Assembly (NCBI GenBank): GCA_938015425.1
Contig: CALLPQ010000049.1
Location: 1-44,628 of the forward strand
Direction of reading: 5' to 3'
DNA length: 44,628 bases
Source: an uncultured Parvularculaceae bacterium
GTDB taxonomy: Bacteria; Pseudomonadota; Alphaproteobacteria; Caulobacterales; Parvularculaceae
Under the pieces are notes generated by a model, which saw only the letters and a program-made list of their open reading frames with translations, made no database searches and was not told the DNA's origin. A program made the translations under genes and the position numbers. Position 1 is the stretch's first letter. Each line of letters opens with the position of its first letter. This document shows positions 25,764 to 34,542 of the stretch, one piece after another.

Positions 25764-26852
25764 GTGAGTTATAAAGTAAGTCCGATTATGCCAGCACCGT
25801 TAAAAGACCAGCCAGAGGATAATGCGCACCATAAACAGTCGCGCGAAAAAACATCGTTCGGGCCAAAAATAAAACCGGTGCCAGAAACCGTATCCATCGA
25901 GGCTGGTGAAAATGTTGCCGCGGGATTTCCTACTTTATTGGTGGAGGCTGAAAAATTGGCCCACACAATGATGTCTGGCTACCATGGGCGTAAACGCGCA
26001 GGAACAGGCGAAACATTTTGGCAGCATCGCCCTTATATATTTGGCGATTCGGTTAGCCAAATTGATTGGCGTCAATCAGCGCGTGCGGATGAACGGCTTT
26101 TTATCCGCCAGAATGAATGGGAAGCGGCGGCGTCGGTTTGGTTATGGCGTGACCCCAGCCATTCCATGGTGTATTCTTCCGATGTTAATGGAGGCATGGG
26201 CCTTAAAAGAGGGTTAAAAACGGTCTTACAAGAGGGGCACAATAATGGACCGTTTGAGACTGTGCAAAAACGCACCAGAGCCACGATTTTGGCAACAGCT
26301 TTGTCTATCTTATTATCGCAATCAGGAGAGCGGATCGGAGTTTTGGGCCATGAAGGGCGGTTTTATGGTCAGTCGCGATTGTTTTCCGGTCGCGGTGCAC
26401 CGGCTAGAGTTTTGGAGTCTCTCGATCACTCTATCAGTGAAGAAAAATTAGAAATTCCTTTAAATCACGGTGTTAAAGCAGGATCGCAAATTGTGCTTTT
26501 GAGTGATTTTTTTATGGAAGCGTCACATCTTAAAAAAGCCATCGAATATTATTCAAGGCAAGGGGTGCGCGGGGTTTTATGTCAGGTTCTTGATCCGGCC
26601 GAACGTGATTTTCCTTTTAGGGGGCGTACAGAGTTTTGGGATACTGAAACCAGCGATCGTTTATTGTTCGGTAATGCTGGTTCTGTGCGGCAATCTTACC
26701 AAGAAAAATTTAAGCAGCATCAAGCGGATTTAAAGAAAATCAGCCAAAAATCCGGATGGCCGCTTATTACTCATTACACTCAAAAGCCCGCGCAAGATGC
26801 ATTAATGCTCCTACATCAAGCTTTGAGTGAGAAAAAAGCGGGAGCCCTTTAA
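25764..26852 (+). CDS. DUF58 (VWA-like) protein
   Basis: 362 residues of the DUF58 family, the usual partner of MoxR. The G-D-S-V-S-Q-I-D-W-R-Q-S-A-R region (about 94-107) is the DUF58 core signature. The following W-R-D130-P-S132-H-S134-M keeps a metal-ion-dependent adhesion site of the D-x-S-x-S type as in VWA domains. The late I-V-L-L-S-D-F-F-M-E segment supplies the expected acidic residue. No signal peptide or membrane segment is present. The start is uncertain: GTG at 25764 is listed, and ATG at 25788 is the main alternative. The stop and the next ATG overlap closely (TAA then ATG at 26853), so it is translated with the following gene. Confidence 0.88.
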   Translation: MSYKVSPIMPAPLKDQPEDNAHHKQSREKTSFGPKIKPVPETVSIEAGENVAAGFPTLLVEAEKLAHTMMSGYHGRKRAGTGETFWQHRPYIFGDSVSQIDWRQSARADERLFIRQNEWEAAASVWLWRDPSHSMVYSSDVNGGMGLKRGLKTVLQEGHNNGPFETVQKRTRATILATALSILLSQSGERIGVLGHEGRFYGQSRLFSGRGAPARVLESLDHSISEEKLEIPLNHGVKAGSQIVLLSDFFMEASHLKKAIEYYSRQGVRGVLCQVLDPAERDFPFRGRTEFWDTETSDRLLFGNAGSVRQSYQEKFKQHQADLKKISQKSGWPLITHYTQKPAQDALMLLHQALSEKKAGAL

Positions 26853-29800
26853 ATGTTATCATTGGGTTCACTTTCTTTTCTGGCGCCGTGGATATTAACT
26901 GCATTGCTTAGCCTGCCGTTGATCTGGTGGTTATTACGGGCGACACCGCCTGCGCCTTCGGTTGAATATTTTCCCGCCTTTATGATTTTACGGCGTATCA
27001 AGAATGATGAAGAAACACCAGACAGAACCCCATGGTGGTTATTATTGCTGCGCTTGGCTTTGGCTGCGTTTATTATCATTGGCTTGGCGCGGCCTATTTT
27101 GAATGCGCCTGATATTGAACCTGCAACCGGGCCTTTGGTGCTTGTGATTGATAATAGTTTTGCAGCCGCTCCCGCGTGGTCCTTACGCAAAACTGCTATA
27201 GAGCGGGTGGGTGAAGAAGCACGGCAAACCGGGCGTCCGGTCTTTATGATCACCACGACGCCGGTCGAACCGGGAGATGGATCGGCTCTATTGGGTCCTC
27301 TTGTTGCGGAAGAAATTATTGCCCAGGCGGAGCAGTTGAAACCGATGCCTTTTTATGCGGATCGGGCAGGGGCGGGTGAACTTTTATTACGCCTCGATGA
27401 ACGGCTTGAGGGATATAGGACGCAAGCATTGGCAACGTATAAAGGGCCGCCAGATTTTATCTGGTTGGGTGATAATCTGGCCAGCGCAAGAAAGACCAGT
27501 GAAAGAATAACCAGTGATGTTACAGATAATAGTGATACCAATGACGTAAGCGGCGATAAGCAATTTTTTGAGGCTTTAAAACAGCGCGGCGAGGTTATTT
27601 ATTATAAAGACTTTACCGCACAACCTTTGGCATTGACATTGGCCCCGCGTCGTCATTCGAGCCAAAACCTTGATGGCGTGACAGGAGAGCAAGGGTTGCG
27701 GTTTTCTATCCGCCGATTTGCCGATCAAGGTGATGTTAACGGGGATCTTATCAGCTATGCCCGCGATGGTCGTGAGCTGGATCGTACGCCGTTTACGATC
27801 AATGGTGGGTCGCAAGAAACAAGTGTGGCCATAACATTGCCACTGGCTTTACAAAATGATTTGGCGACAGTGCGGATAGCTGAAGAAAATTCTGCGGCAG
27901 CAGTCTGGTTGGCTGATGCGCGTGATCGGCGGGCCTTGATTGGTCTTATGCCCAATAGCCAAGAACAAAACGCGGCATTACTTTCCGGCAGTCATTATAT
28001 TCGCCAAGCCTTGTCGCCTTTTGCTGCTTTTCAAACAGGCACGATTGCGACCCTTGTGGAAGCTGAAGTTTCAGTGATTGTGTTAGATGATATTGGCCGG
28101 TTGCGCGATGAAGATAATCAGGCCTTATCCACATGGGTTGAGCGCGGCGGCGTGTTGATCCGTTTTGCAGGCCCGACCCTTGCCAATGCCGCGCTAGATG
28201 GCACCCCGCCTTTATTACCGGTGACTTTAAGGCGTGGGGAGCGTGCCTTTGGTGGCGCTTTAACGTGGGACACCCCCCAGCCTCTTGGTGATTTTTCACC
28301 AGAGGGACCATTCGCCAGTTTGGATATTCCTAAAGACGTCTTTGTACGTCAACAGGTTTTGGCCCAACCGGGGGGAGAAACTAGCGAGCGTAGTTGGGCG
28401 AGCTTACAAGATGGGACCCCCTTGGTAACAGGGCGTGCCCAAGGGGAAGGGCTGATTGTATTGTTCCATGTTACATCAACACCTTTATGGTCTGATTTGT
28501 CTTTGTCAGAAACATTTATCGATATGCTACGTAAGCTGACATTCCTTTCCACATTGGGGCCTGAAACATTGGAAGATACGGTAAGCGATAAGAACCAGAC
28601 CCGTTATGCACCGCTTAGGGTTTTGAACGGGTTTGGCCAGTTTGATAAACCATCGCCCACGTTAAACAGCATTACTCTTGCAGATCAGGAAGCAACACCG
28701 ACCCCTTTAAACCCGCCCGGCCTTTATGGCAGTAATGATACACCACTTGCGATCAATACAATCAGTGAAGATAGCCAGTATGATGAGCTTAACTTGAAGG
28801 GTTTGTCGCCCCGACCTTATATTGAACAACCGCCAAAACGGTTATGGGTTTGGTTTTTAGCCATAGCGCTTTTATTATTTTTAACAGATATGGTGGCCAC
28901 TTTATTTTTAGGCGGCTTGTTAGGACATATTATGGGCGTCAGAAAATCTACAGCCAAATCTACGGCAAAATCTACGGCCAAGTCTACGGTCAATGTCGCC
29001 GCATCATTCATCATTGTAGGTGTGGTGGCATCACTTTTATGGACCGCGCCGGCCGCCTTTGCCCAATCTTCCCAGTTTGCCCAGTCTCAGGCTTCTTCAT
29101 CTCAACCAAATCAGGCGCGGCAAGGTCCTTTAGATCGTGCTATTGACCAGCAAACTATTGAGGCCGTTTTAAATTCCCGTTTTGCTTATGTACAAACAGG
29201 GGATTCGGAAATAGACCGGATAAGTAATTTAGGGCTAACCAGTTTGAGTCAGGAATTATCGAGGCGCACGACAGTTTCATTGGCTTTACCTGTATCGATT
29301 GATCTTGAAACGGATGATATTTCTATTTATCCCGTTTTATATTGGCCAATTGTGCCGGGAATGGAGCGTTTGTCCGATCAGGTTCTCACCAGTGTTGAAG
29401 CCTATATGCGTCTTGGTGGGTTGGTGGTGTTTGATACGCGCGATGATGAGCGTGTGATTGATGGCCGCGAGACGGCGGAAGCGGCGACATTAAGGAAAAT
29501 ATTGCAGCGTATAAATATTCCGCCTCTAGAGCAATTGTCTCGTGATCATGTGTTGACGCGTTCTTATTATCTATTACCCGAAATGCGCGGGCGCATGGGA
29601 ATTCGTCCGGTTTGGGTGGCATCGGGATCGAATATTAATGATGGGGTTACCCCGTTGATTATCGGTGGGCGGGATTTTGCCGGCGCGTGGGCCCGAAATT
29701 CTGTTGGGCGCCCCATATTGCCGATGATTTCCAATCGATCAAATAATGGCGAGCGAGCTCGCGAGATGGCGTATCGTACAGGGATTAATATCGCCATGGT

Positions 29801-29873
29801 TGCCTTCACGGGAAATTATAAAACTGATCAGGTACACACAAAAATTTTGCTGGAAAGATTAGGGGATCAATAG
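26853..29873 (+). CDS. BatA-like/DUF4159 membrane protein
   Basis: 1006 residues. Residues 1-85 are the BatA N-terminal domain: L-x-F-L-A-P-W-I-L, a first helix, W-W-L-L-R-A-T-P-P-A-P-x-x-x-x-F-P-A, then T-P-W-W-L-L-L-L-R-L-x-L-A-A and a second helix. A VWA-like part follows with the degenerate site D100-N-S-F-A. A helix lies at about 671-695, a (K-S-T-A)x3-K-S-T-V linker at 698-713 and another helix at about 717-738 ending A-A-F-A-Q. The C-terminal 250 residues are DUF4159 (R-F-A-Y-V-Q-T-G-D, F-D-T-R-D-D). It is probably an inner-membrane component of a MoxR/Bat-type envelope complex of unknown activity. It abuts the DUF58 gene. Confidence 0.85.
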   Translation: MLSLGSLSFLAPWILTALLSLPLIWWLLRATPPAPSVEYFPAFMILRRIKNDEETPDRTPWWLLLLRLALAAFIIIGLARPILNAPDIEPATGPLVLVIDNSFAAAPAWSLRKTAIERVGEEARQTGRPVFMITTTPVEPGDGSALLGPLVAEEIIAQAEQLKPMPFYADRAGAGELLLRLDERLEGYRTQALATYKGPPDFIWLGDNLASARKTSERITSDVTDNSDTNDVSGDKQFFEALKQRGEVIYYKDFTAQPLALTLAPRRHSSQNLDGVTGEQGLRFSIRRFADQGDVNGDLISYARDGRELDRTPFTINGGSQETSVAITLPLALQNDLATVRIAEENSAAAVWLADARDRRALIGLMPNSQEQNAALLSGSHYIRQALSPFAAFQTGTIATLVEAEVSVIVLDDIGRLRDEDNQALSTWVERGGVLIRFAGPTLANAALDGTPPLLPVTLRRGERAFGGALTWDTPQPLGDFSPEGPFASLDIPKDVFVRQQVLAQPGGETSERSWASLQDGTPLVTGRAQGEGLIVLFHVTSTPLWSDLSLSETFIDMLRKLTFLSTLGPETLEDTVSDKNQTRYAPLRVLNGFGQFDKPSPTLNSITLADQEATPTPLNPPGLYGSNDTPLAINTISEDSQYDELNLKGLSPRPYIEQPPKRLWVWFLAIALLLFLTDMVATLFLGGLLGHIMGVRKSTAKSTAKSTAKSTVNVAASFIIVGVVASLLWTAPAAFAQSSQFAQSQASSSQPNQARQGPLDRAIDQQTIEAVLNSRFAYVQTGDSEIDRISNLGLTSLSQELSRRTTVSLALPVSIDLETDDISIYPVLYWPIVPGMERLSDQVLTSVEAYMRLGGLVVFDTRDDERVIDGRETAEAATLRKILQRINIPPLEQLSRDHVLTRSYYLLPEMRGRMGIRPVWVASGSNINDGVTPLIIGGRDFAGAWARNSVGRPILPMISNRSNNGERAREMAYRTGINIAMVAFTGNYKTDQVHTKILLERLGDQ
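28944..28991 (+). repeat. 12-bp tandem repeat, 4 units, inside the DUF4159 gene
   Basis: Units start at 28944, 28956, 28968 and 28980, each close to AAATCTACGGCC, and encode K-S-T-A three times and K-S-T-V once. It sits between two hydrophobic segments. Copy number may vary between strains because the repeat keeps the frame. Confidence 0.85.
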
Positions 29874-29927
29874 ACGGCAATCGCGAAACGTTAAATCGGC
29901 ATGATTAAATAGGAACACAATAAGCTG

Positions 29928-32150
29928 ATGAATTATTCTTTGATTTTAGATCCGGTATTGCCCCAATGGGTACTGATCGTGTTGACGATTTTGGCCGTGA
30001 TGGTTGGCGTGTTCTATATTTTTCGTGCGCCGCGAAGCGGCATTTTCCGGTTCGGGGCCCTTGGCGTTTTACTTATTTTGTTAGCCAATCCGCAATTGCA
30101 AACAGATGAGCGCACACCCCTTAATGATATTGTTCTGGTTTTGTTGGATCAAAGTCAAAGCCAGATATTGGATAATCGTGATGAGATTACGGACCGTGTT
30201 TTGGAACGATTGAATGTTCAATTATCCCAAATGGATGATCTGGAAATTCGCACGGTTACGGTGGCGGGTGATCAAGAAACACGCATTGTCGATGCTTTGC
30301 GGCAAGCTATTCCTGATATTCCCCGTGATCAATTGTCGGCTGTCTTTATGGTCACTGATGGTCAGGCTTCCACAATCATTCTTGATGCGGAGGGTGATCC
30401 GGCTAGTCTGCCGAATGTTAAAAATATCTTGCCCGAAAATGTGCCTTTACATGTTTTGTTGACGGGCCGTGATACGGAAAAAGATAGAATTATAACCCTT
30501 AACAGCGCCCCCCGTTATGGCATTGTGCGTGAAAGCGTTCGGGTTTCTTTCCGGATTGATGATGTGGGGCCTGATCATTCAATATTATCCGATGGTGTTA
30601 ATGTGCCGGTTTCGTTACGCGTTGATGGTCAGGTTATTTTAAGTCAGGACGTGCCAACGGGCCAGAATGTCGGATTTGATGTGCCTTTAAATCGCCCTGG
30701 AAAATTGATTATTGAGTTGATTGTTGGCGCTTTAGAAGACGAGCTTACTGTTGCGAATAATAATGTTGTTTTACCTATAACGGCGGTGCGTGATCGGTTG
30801 CGGGTTTTGTTAATTTCGGGGGAACCTAATCCCGGTGAACGGGTTTGGCGTAATTTACTGAAATCCGATCCCTCGATTGATATGGTGCATTTTACGATTT
30901 TAAGAACCCAAGATAAATTTGACGCGGCCTTGCAGAATGAACTAGCGCTTATTCCTTTTCCGTATAATGAGTTGTTTATCGAAAAATTAAAAGAATTTGA
31001 TCTGGTTATTTTTGACCGTTACACATGGCGTAATGTTTTAAAGTCCTATCATTTTGATAATATCGCCCGATATGTGGAAGAGGGTGGGGCGATGCTGGTT
31101 GCTTCGGGGCCTGAGTATAATGGAAGGTTATCCCTTGCACGGCGGCGCACGATCTCCTATTTATTGCCGGTATTACCGATGACAGGCACCGTGGAAAAAG
31201 CCTTTAGGCCTGTGGTGAGCGAGTTGGGAAAGCGCCATCCGGTCACCGCTAATTTGCCTGATCAGGAATTTTGGGGGCGTTGGTTACGGGCGATCCCGAC
31301 CCGCCTTCGAAATGGTACAGCATTAATGACAGGGCCGGACGATACACCTATTTTGATTTTGGACCGTGTGGGGCAAGGCCGCATCGGTATGATACAATCG
31401 GATCATATCTGGCTATGGGCAAGGGGGTTTGATGGTGGTGGTCCCCATGCGGAGCTTTTACGTCGCACAGCCCATTGGTTGATGAAAGAACCTCAACTTG
31501 AAGAAGAAAGTCTGTCTTTAATTGGTAGGGAGGATGAGCTTTTAATTACGCGGCGTTCGTTGCTTGATGAGCTGGAAAATGTTGTTTTAACCTTGCCTGA
31601 TGGCACAAAGCAAAATGTTGAATTGCTGGAAACGGCGCCGGGGGAGTTTCAGGCGACAATAGGACCGCTGCCAGTTGGTTTATATCGGGCTAGTGCGGGG
31701 GATTTATTCGCTATTGGGGCCATTGGTTTGGCCACTGCACCCGAATTGCAAGATGTGGTTTCCCAAAGCCGGAAGTTGGGCCCGATTGCTGTGCAAACAG
31801 GGGGCGGTGTTTTTAAAGCACGGCGCGGGGCGGATGAGGTGCGCTTACCCACTATTCGCCGCACTAAAGTTATAAATTCTACGCCCGCAAATGGACAAGA
31901 GAGGCTGACGCCACGCAATGGGAATAATAATGGTACGTCCCGAATTAATCGAGTGTTTTTGGGGCGCTACACAGGACCGGGATGGGCAGGGATTATTCCC
32001 AAAAATACCAGCCAGTTAGATGGTCGCCGATTAGTCCCGTTTGGCTCGCCTCTAATTTGGCTCTTACTGGCCGCTTTAATGATTGGCTTGGCTTGGTTTG
32101 TGGAAAGCCGTAGCGGAGAAAGCGCTGATAACTCTTTAGCTGCCACCTAA
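29928..32150 (+). CDS. Membrane protein with VWA-like and glutamine-amidotransferase-like domains
   Basis: 740 residues. There are N-terminal helices at about 12-31 and 38-54, as in Bat-type proteins. A VWA-like domain follows with V-L-V-L-L-D74-Q-S76-Q-S78 and V-F-M-V-T-D144-G, which keeps the metal-site layout. Next is a class I amidotransferase-like region (about 290-450) with L-R-V-L-L-I-S-G-E-P-N-P-G and G-G-A-M-L-V-A-S-G; I see no catalytic cysteine there (A-S-G replaces a nucleophile elbow), so it is likely non-enzymatic. A C-terminal helix lies at about 706-727. It is the last gene of the moxR cassette, 54 bases after the DUF4159 gene. Its role is unknown; the domains suggest an envelope complex subunit. 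Confidence 0.78.
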   Translation: MNYSLILDPVLPQWVLIVLTILAVMVGVFYIFRAPRSGIFRFGALGVLLILLANPQLQTDERTPLNDIVLVLLDQSQSQILDNRDEITDRVLERLNVQLSQMDDLEIRTVTVAGDQETRIVDALRQAIPDIPRDQLSAVFMVTDGQASTIILDAEGDPASLPNVKNILPENVPLHVLLTGRDTEKDRIITLNSAPRYGIVRESVRVSFRIDDVGPDHSILSDGVNVPVSLRVDGQVILSQDVPTGQNVGFDVPLNRPGKLIIELIVGALEDELTVANNNVVLPITAVRDRLRVLLISGEPNPGERVWRNLLKSDPSIDMVHFTILRTQDKFDAALQNELALIPFPYNELFIEKLKEFDLVIFDRYTWRNVLKSYHFDNIARYVEEGGAMLVASGPEYNGRLSLARRRTISYLLPVLPMTGTVEKAFRPVVSELGKRHPVTANLPDQEFWGRWLRAIPTRLRNGTALMTGPDDTPILILDRVGQGRIGMIQSDHIWLWARGFDGGGPHAELLRRTAHWLMKEPQLEEESLSLIGREDELLITRRSLLDELENVVLTLPDGTKQNVELLETAPGEFQATIGPLPVGLYRASAGDLFAIGAIGLATAPELQDVVSQSRKLGPIAVQTGGGVFKARRGADEVRLPTIRRTKVINSTPANGQERLTPRNGNNNGTSRINRVFLGRYTGPGWAGIIPKNTSQLDGRRLVPFGSPLIWLLLAALMIGLAWFVESRSGESADNSLAAT

Positions 32151-32276
32151 AAAAATCAAAATCTTTTGACAGGTTTTCACTTTCAATCAGACTTAAAGGT
32201 ATAGAAAACCTTTTGGGCACGATTGATTACGTTCATAAATTAGCGCTTCCAAAATTGAAATGAACATAGATATCAT

Positions 32277-32762
32277 ATGAATCAAGATTTTGAAGATATT
32301 ATTGAACAGCACAGCGAGATGGTGACGCGGATTATTGCCTCTTATGAGCGGGATATAGAAATACGCAAAGACCTTATGCAAGATGTCTTTATCGCTGTGT
32401 GGCGGGCCTTACCCAGCTTTAGGGGAGAGGGTGAATTAAGGGCCTTTATTGCCCGTATCGCGCGCAATCGATGTATTAGCCATATTGCCAAAGCAGTTAA
32501 AGAACCTCAAAAATTAGAGTTACAACCTGATTTGAAATCGGCAACTCCTAACCCTGAACAAACCCTGCAAGAAGAACAAGAATATGCACGCCTTTTGGCG
32601 GCAGTACAATCATTACCGTTGCAGATTAAAGAGGTGGCAATATTGGCGCTGGAAGGGCTTAAATATCAAGAGATTGCACTCATATTAGGGATATCAGTCA
32701 ATGCGGTAACATTGCGGTATAAACGCGCAAAGAAGATTTTAAAGAAGGTTTTATCATCATGA
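32277..32762 (+). CDS. ECF-type RNA polymerase sigma factor
   Basis: 161 residues with the two domains of extracytoplasmic-function sigma factors. Sigma-2 spans about 10-75, with the core-binding D-L-M-Q-D-V-F-I-A-V-W-R-A-L and the -10-binding R-A-F-I-A-R-I-A-R-N-R-C-I-S-H. Sigma-4 spans about 105-160, with L-E-G-L-K-Y-Q-E-I-A-L-I-L-G-I-S-V-N-A-V-T-L-R-Y-K-R-A as the helix-turn-helix. The linker between them is polar. The stop overlaps the next gene by four bases (ATGA), the arrangement usual for a sigma factor and its regulator. Its ribosome site is weak. The target promoters are unknown. Confidence 0.93.
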   Translation: MNQDFEDIIEQHSEMVTRIIASYERDIEIRKDLMQDVFIAVWRALPSFRGEGELRAFIARIARNRCISHIAKAVKEPQKLELQPDLKSATPNPEQTLQEEQEYARLLAAVQSLPLQIKEVAILALEGLKYQEIALILGISVNAVTLRYKRAKKILKKVLSS

Positions 32763-33376
32763 CAGATAACGATATGGATGCTCTCTCGCAAATCTGGATT
32801 ACTAAAAAAAATGAGGTAGATGCGACTGAACTTAAAACAAAATTGAAAACCCGTATCAATAGGATAAAGCTGTTTGCTTTGATGGAGAGGATCTTCACTT
32901 TATGCGCCGTGATAGCCGTCATTATATTGATGGCGAATATCCGTGAATTGGCGACTTATATTTTAGGAGGCACGACCATATTGGCTTTGATTGGCGGACT
33001 TGCTTATGCCGAAAAATTACGCAATGAGCTTAACACTGTCACAACGGGAGATGCGCATAAGTTGTTGATGGATATGACAAATCAGTATCGTGCAAAAATA
33101 AAATATTTAGAAGCTGGTATCTATGGTATTATTCCCTCAACGATTTTAGGTGCACTGTTGGGGATGTTTATTGTCGGAGTAAATGATAATCAGCGCAAAG
33201 AGGTGCTAACGAATGCCCTTGGGGATATTGCCGGTCTTCCGTTAATTTTGTTGGGCGGTGTAATAATATTTATTTTGCTGGGCGTGTGCATATTATTGCT
33301 TAGGAGAACAAAAGAACATCTTGTTCATATTGAAACGCAATTGTCTCTGAATACAGATAGTTTAGAGGATGAATAA
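32759..33376 (+). CDS. Four-helix membrane protein overlapping the sigma factor gene (possible anti-sigma factor)
   Basis: 205 residues: a soluble N-terminal part of about 35 residues, then helices at about 42-60, 64-84, 121-141 and 159-181, and a short polar tail. The N-terminal D-A-L-S-Q-I-W-I-T-K-K-x-E is the sort of short helical region that binds sigma factors, but there is no zinc-binding H-x3-C-x2-C (ZAS) motif, so the anti-sigma role is inferred from the 4-base overlap and the membrane location only. I do not recognise the family. If correct it would hold the sigma factor at the membrane. The CPBP protease gene follows after 125 bases. Confidence 0.6.
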   Translation: MTDNDMDALSQIWITKKNEVDATELKTKLKTRINRIKLFALMERIFTLCAVIAVIILMANIRELATYILGGTTILALIGGLAYAEKLRNELNTVTTGDAHKLLMDMTNQYRAKIKYLEAGIYGIIPSTILGALLGMFIVGVNDNQRKEVLTNALGDIAGLPLILLGGVIIFILLGVCILLLRRTKEHLVHIETQLSLNTDSLEDE

Positions 33377-33501
33377 TATAGTTTCCCGAAATTTGGATTA
33401 TCGATGATGCATTTAAAAAAATGAATTATTAAAAAAATCAGAAAGGTTTTTCTTTTTCTAGTGACTTGATTTGTAAGCACACTTTTTTGAAAGGAAACCT
33501 T

Positions 33502-34284
33502 ATGACTTATAATGTGTCACCTAATGTTAAGCCGAGTATTTTGCTTTCTACATTCATTTTTGTGGTTGGCATTGTCGGTGCATCATCATTTTATTTATCT
33601 GACCTTCCGATTCCACCAGAATATCGCGATCAAATATCACCGGAGTTATTCCGCATAAATACCATGATAGGTCCGATGATATTGGTGTTAATTGCGGCGG
33701 TGCTCGGTCATTTTTTTGCCAATCGCACTGGCTTAAATGCACCCTTTTTAAGGGGGCTTTTGTCGGGGCGTCTTCATGTGGAGGTTTTAGGTAAGCAAAT
33801 TCTCTGGGCGTCGATAAGCGCTATAGTGGCGCTTGGGGTTATCTTTAGCTTATCGCAGATAATTGACTTCAGTAATATTAGAGAGGAATTGACGCGCTTA
33901 TCGGCATTTGAAAACGAAGGGCTGCATATTGCAACGAAATTGCTATATGGATCGCTCGCCGAAGAAGTCATTATGCGATGGGGGTTGTTTTCTTTCATTG
34001 CCTATTTGGTTTTGAGAATAGTCGGTCGTTTCTCTAATTTTCTTGGTTTTCTTCTCGCTATGGTCATAACTAGTGCTATTGTGAATGTAATCCACGCACC
34101 GACTATATACTCGCTATTAGAACAACCCTCAAAAATGTTGGTTTTATATGTTCAATCTATCGGATTTTTAACATCTTTTATGGCGTGTGATCTCTATCGG
34201 CAAAGAGGATTGGAAGCCGCGATCTTGTTCAAACTATTTTTGATAATAAGCCTAATTATCGGGGGCAATATTTTTATAATATGA
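33502..34284 (+). CDS. CPBP-family intramembrane metalloprotease
   Basis: 260 residues with about seven hydrophobic segments. The Abi/CPBP core is E154-E155-V-I-M-R159-W-G-L in the middle and N-V-I-H198 in a later helix, giving the glutamates and a histidine needed for the metal site. This subgroup typically has E-E-x-x-x-R-W-G rather than R-G. Family members process prenylated or bacterial membrane proteins, and some act in bacteriocin self-immunity. The start at 33502 is preferred because AAGGA (33491-33495) lies 6 bases upstream; an open frame to 33466 lacks a site. Its place after the sigma factor and membrane protein suggests a proteolytic signalling role, which is not proven. Confidence 0.82.
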   Translation: MTYNVSPNVKPSILLSTFIFVVGIVGASSFYLSDLPIPPEYRDQISPELFRINTMIGPMILVLIAAVLGHFFANRTGLNAPFLRGLLSGRLHVEVLGKQILWASISAIVALGVIFSLSQIIDFSNIREELTRLSAFENEGLHIATKLLYGSLAEEVIMRWGLFSFIAYLVLRIVGRFSNFLGFLLAMVITSAIVNVIHAPTIYSLLEQPSKMLVLYVQSIGFLTSFMACDLYRQRGLEAAILFKLFLIISLIIGGNIFII

Positions 34285-34532
34285 GCGAGATTAAGAGGCT
34301 CGGCTGCATCAATATGGGGCTTCAATGGTATATTATGTTGAAGTCTCTCTTTATTTTTATTTTTGTTACCGATTTATTTTCGGACCTAATCAGCGAAAGC
34401 TGCGGCATTTTCCACAGAAAACTGGCAGTAAGAGAGCCCGTAAATAGGGAAATGACAAAAATTGATCAATTTTGGAAAAATTCCTTCTCTTTCCTTACGA
34501 AAATAGGTGACTGCGAGGGCAATCCGGATTAA
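34281..34532 (+). CDS. Possible small membrane protein, doubtful
   Basis: An 83-codon open frame whose ATG overlaps the CPBP stop as ATGA. It has one hydrophobic stretch (about 16-35) and a polar tail with two Cys. There is no good ribosome site and no recognisable family, and it lies in an AT-rich gap before nuoH. It may be a coupled small protein or chance; the gap 34285-34542 otherwise shows nothing. Confidence 0.25.
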   Translation: MSEIKRLGCINMGLQWYIMLKSLFIFIFVTDLFSDLISESCGIFHRKLAVREPVNREMTKIDQFWKNSFSFLTKIGDCEGNPD

Positions 34533-34542
34533 AGACGCGCCT

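Noticed and set aside
32166-32171. TTGACA as the -35 of a sigma factor promoter
   Set aside because: No acceptable -10 hexamer lies 16-18 bases downstream (CAGACT, AGACTT, GACTTA).
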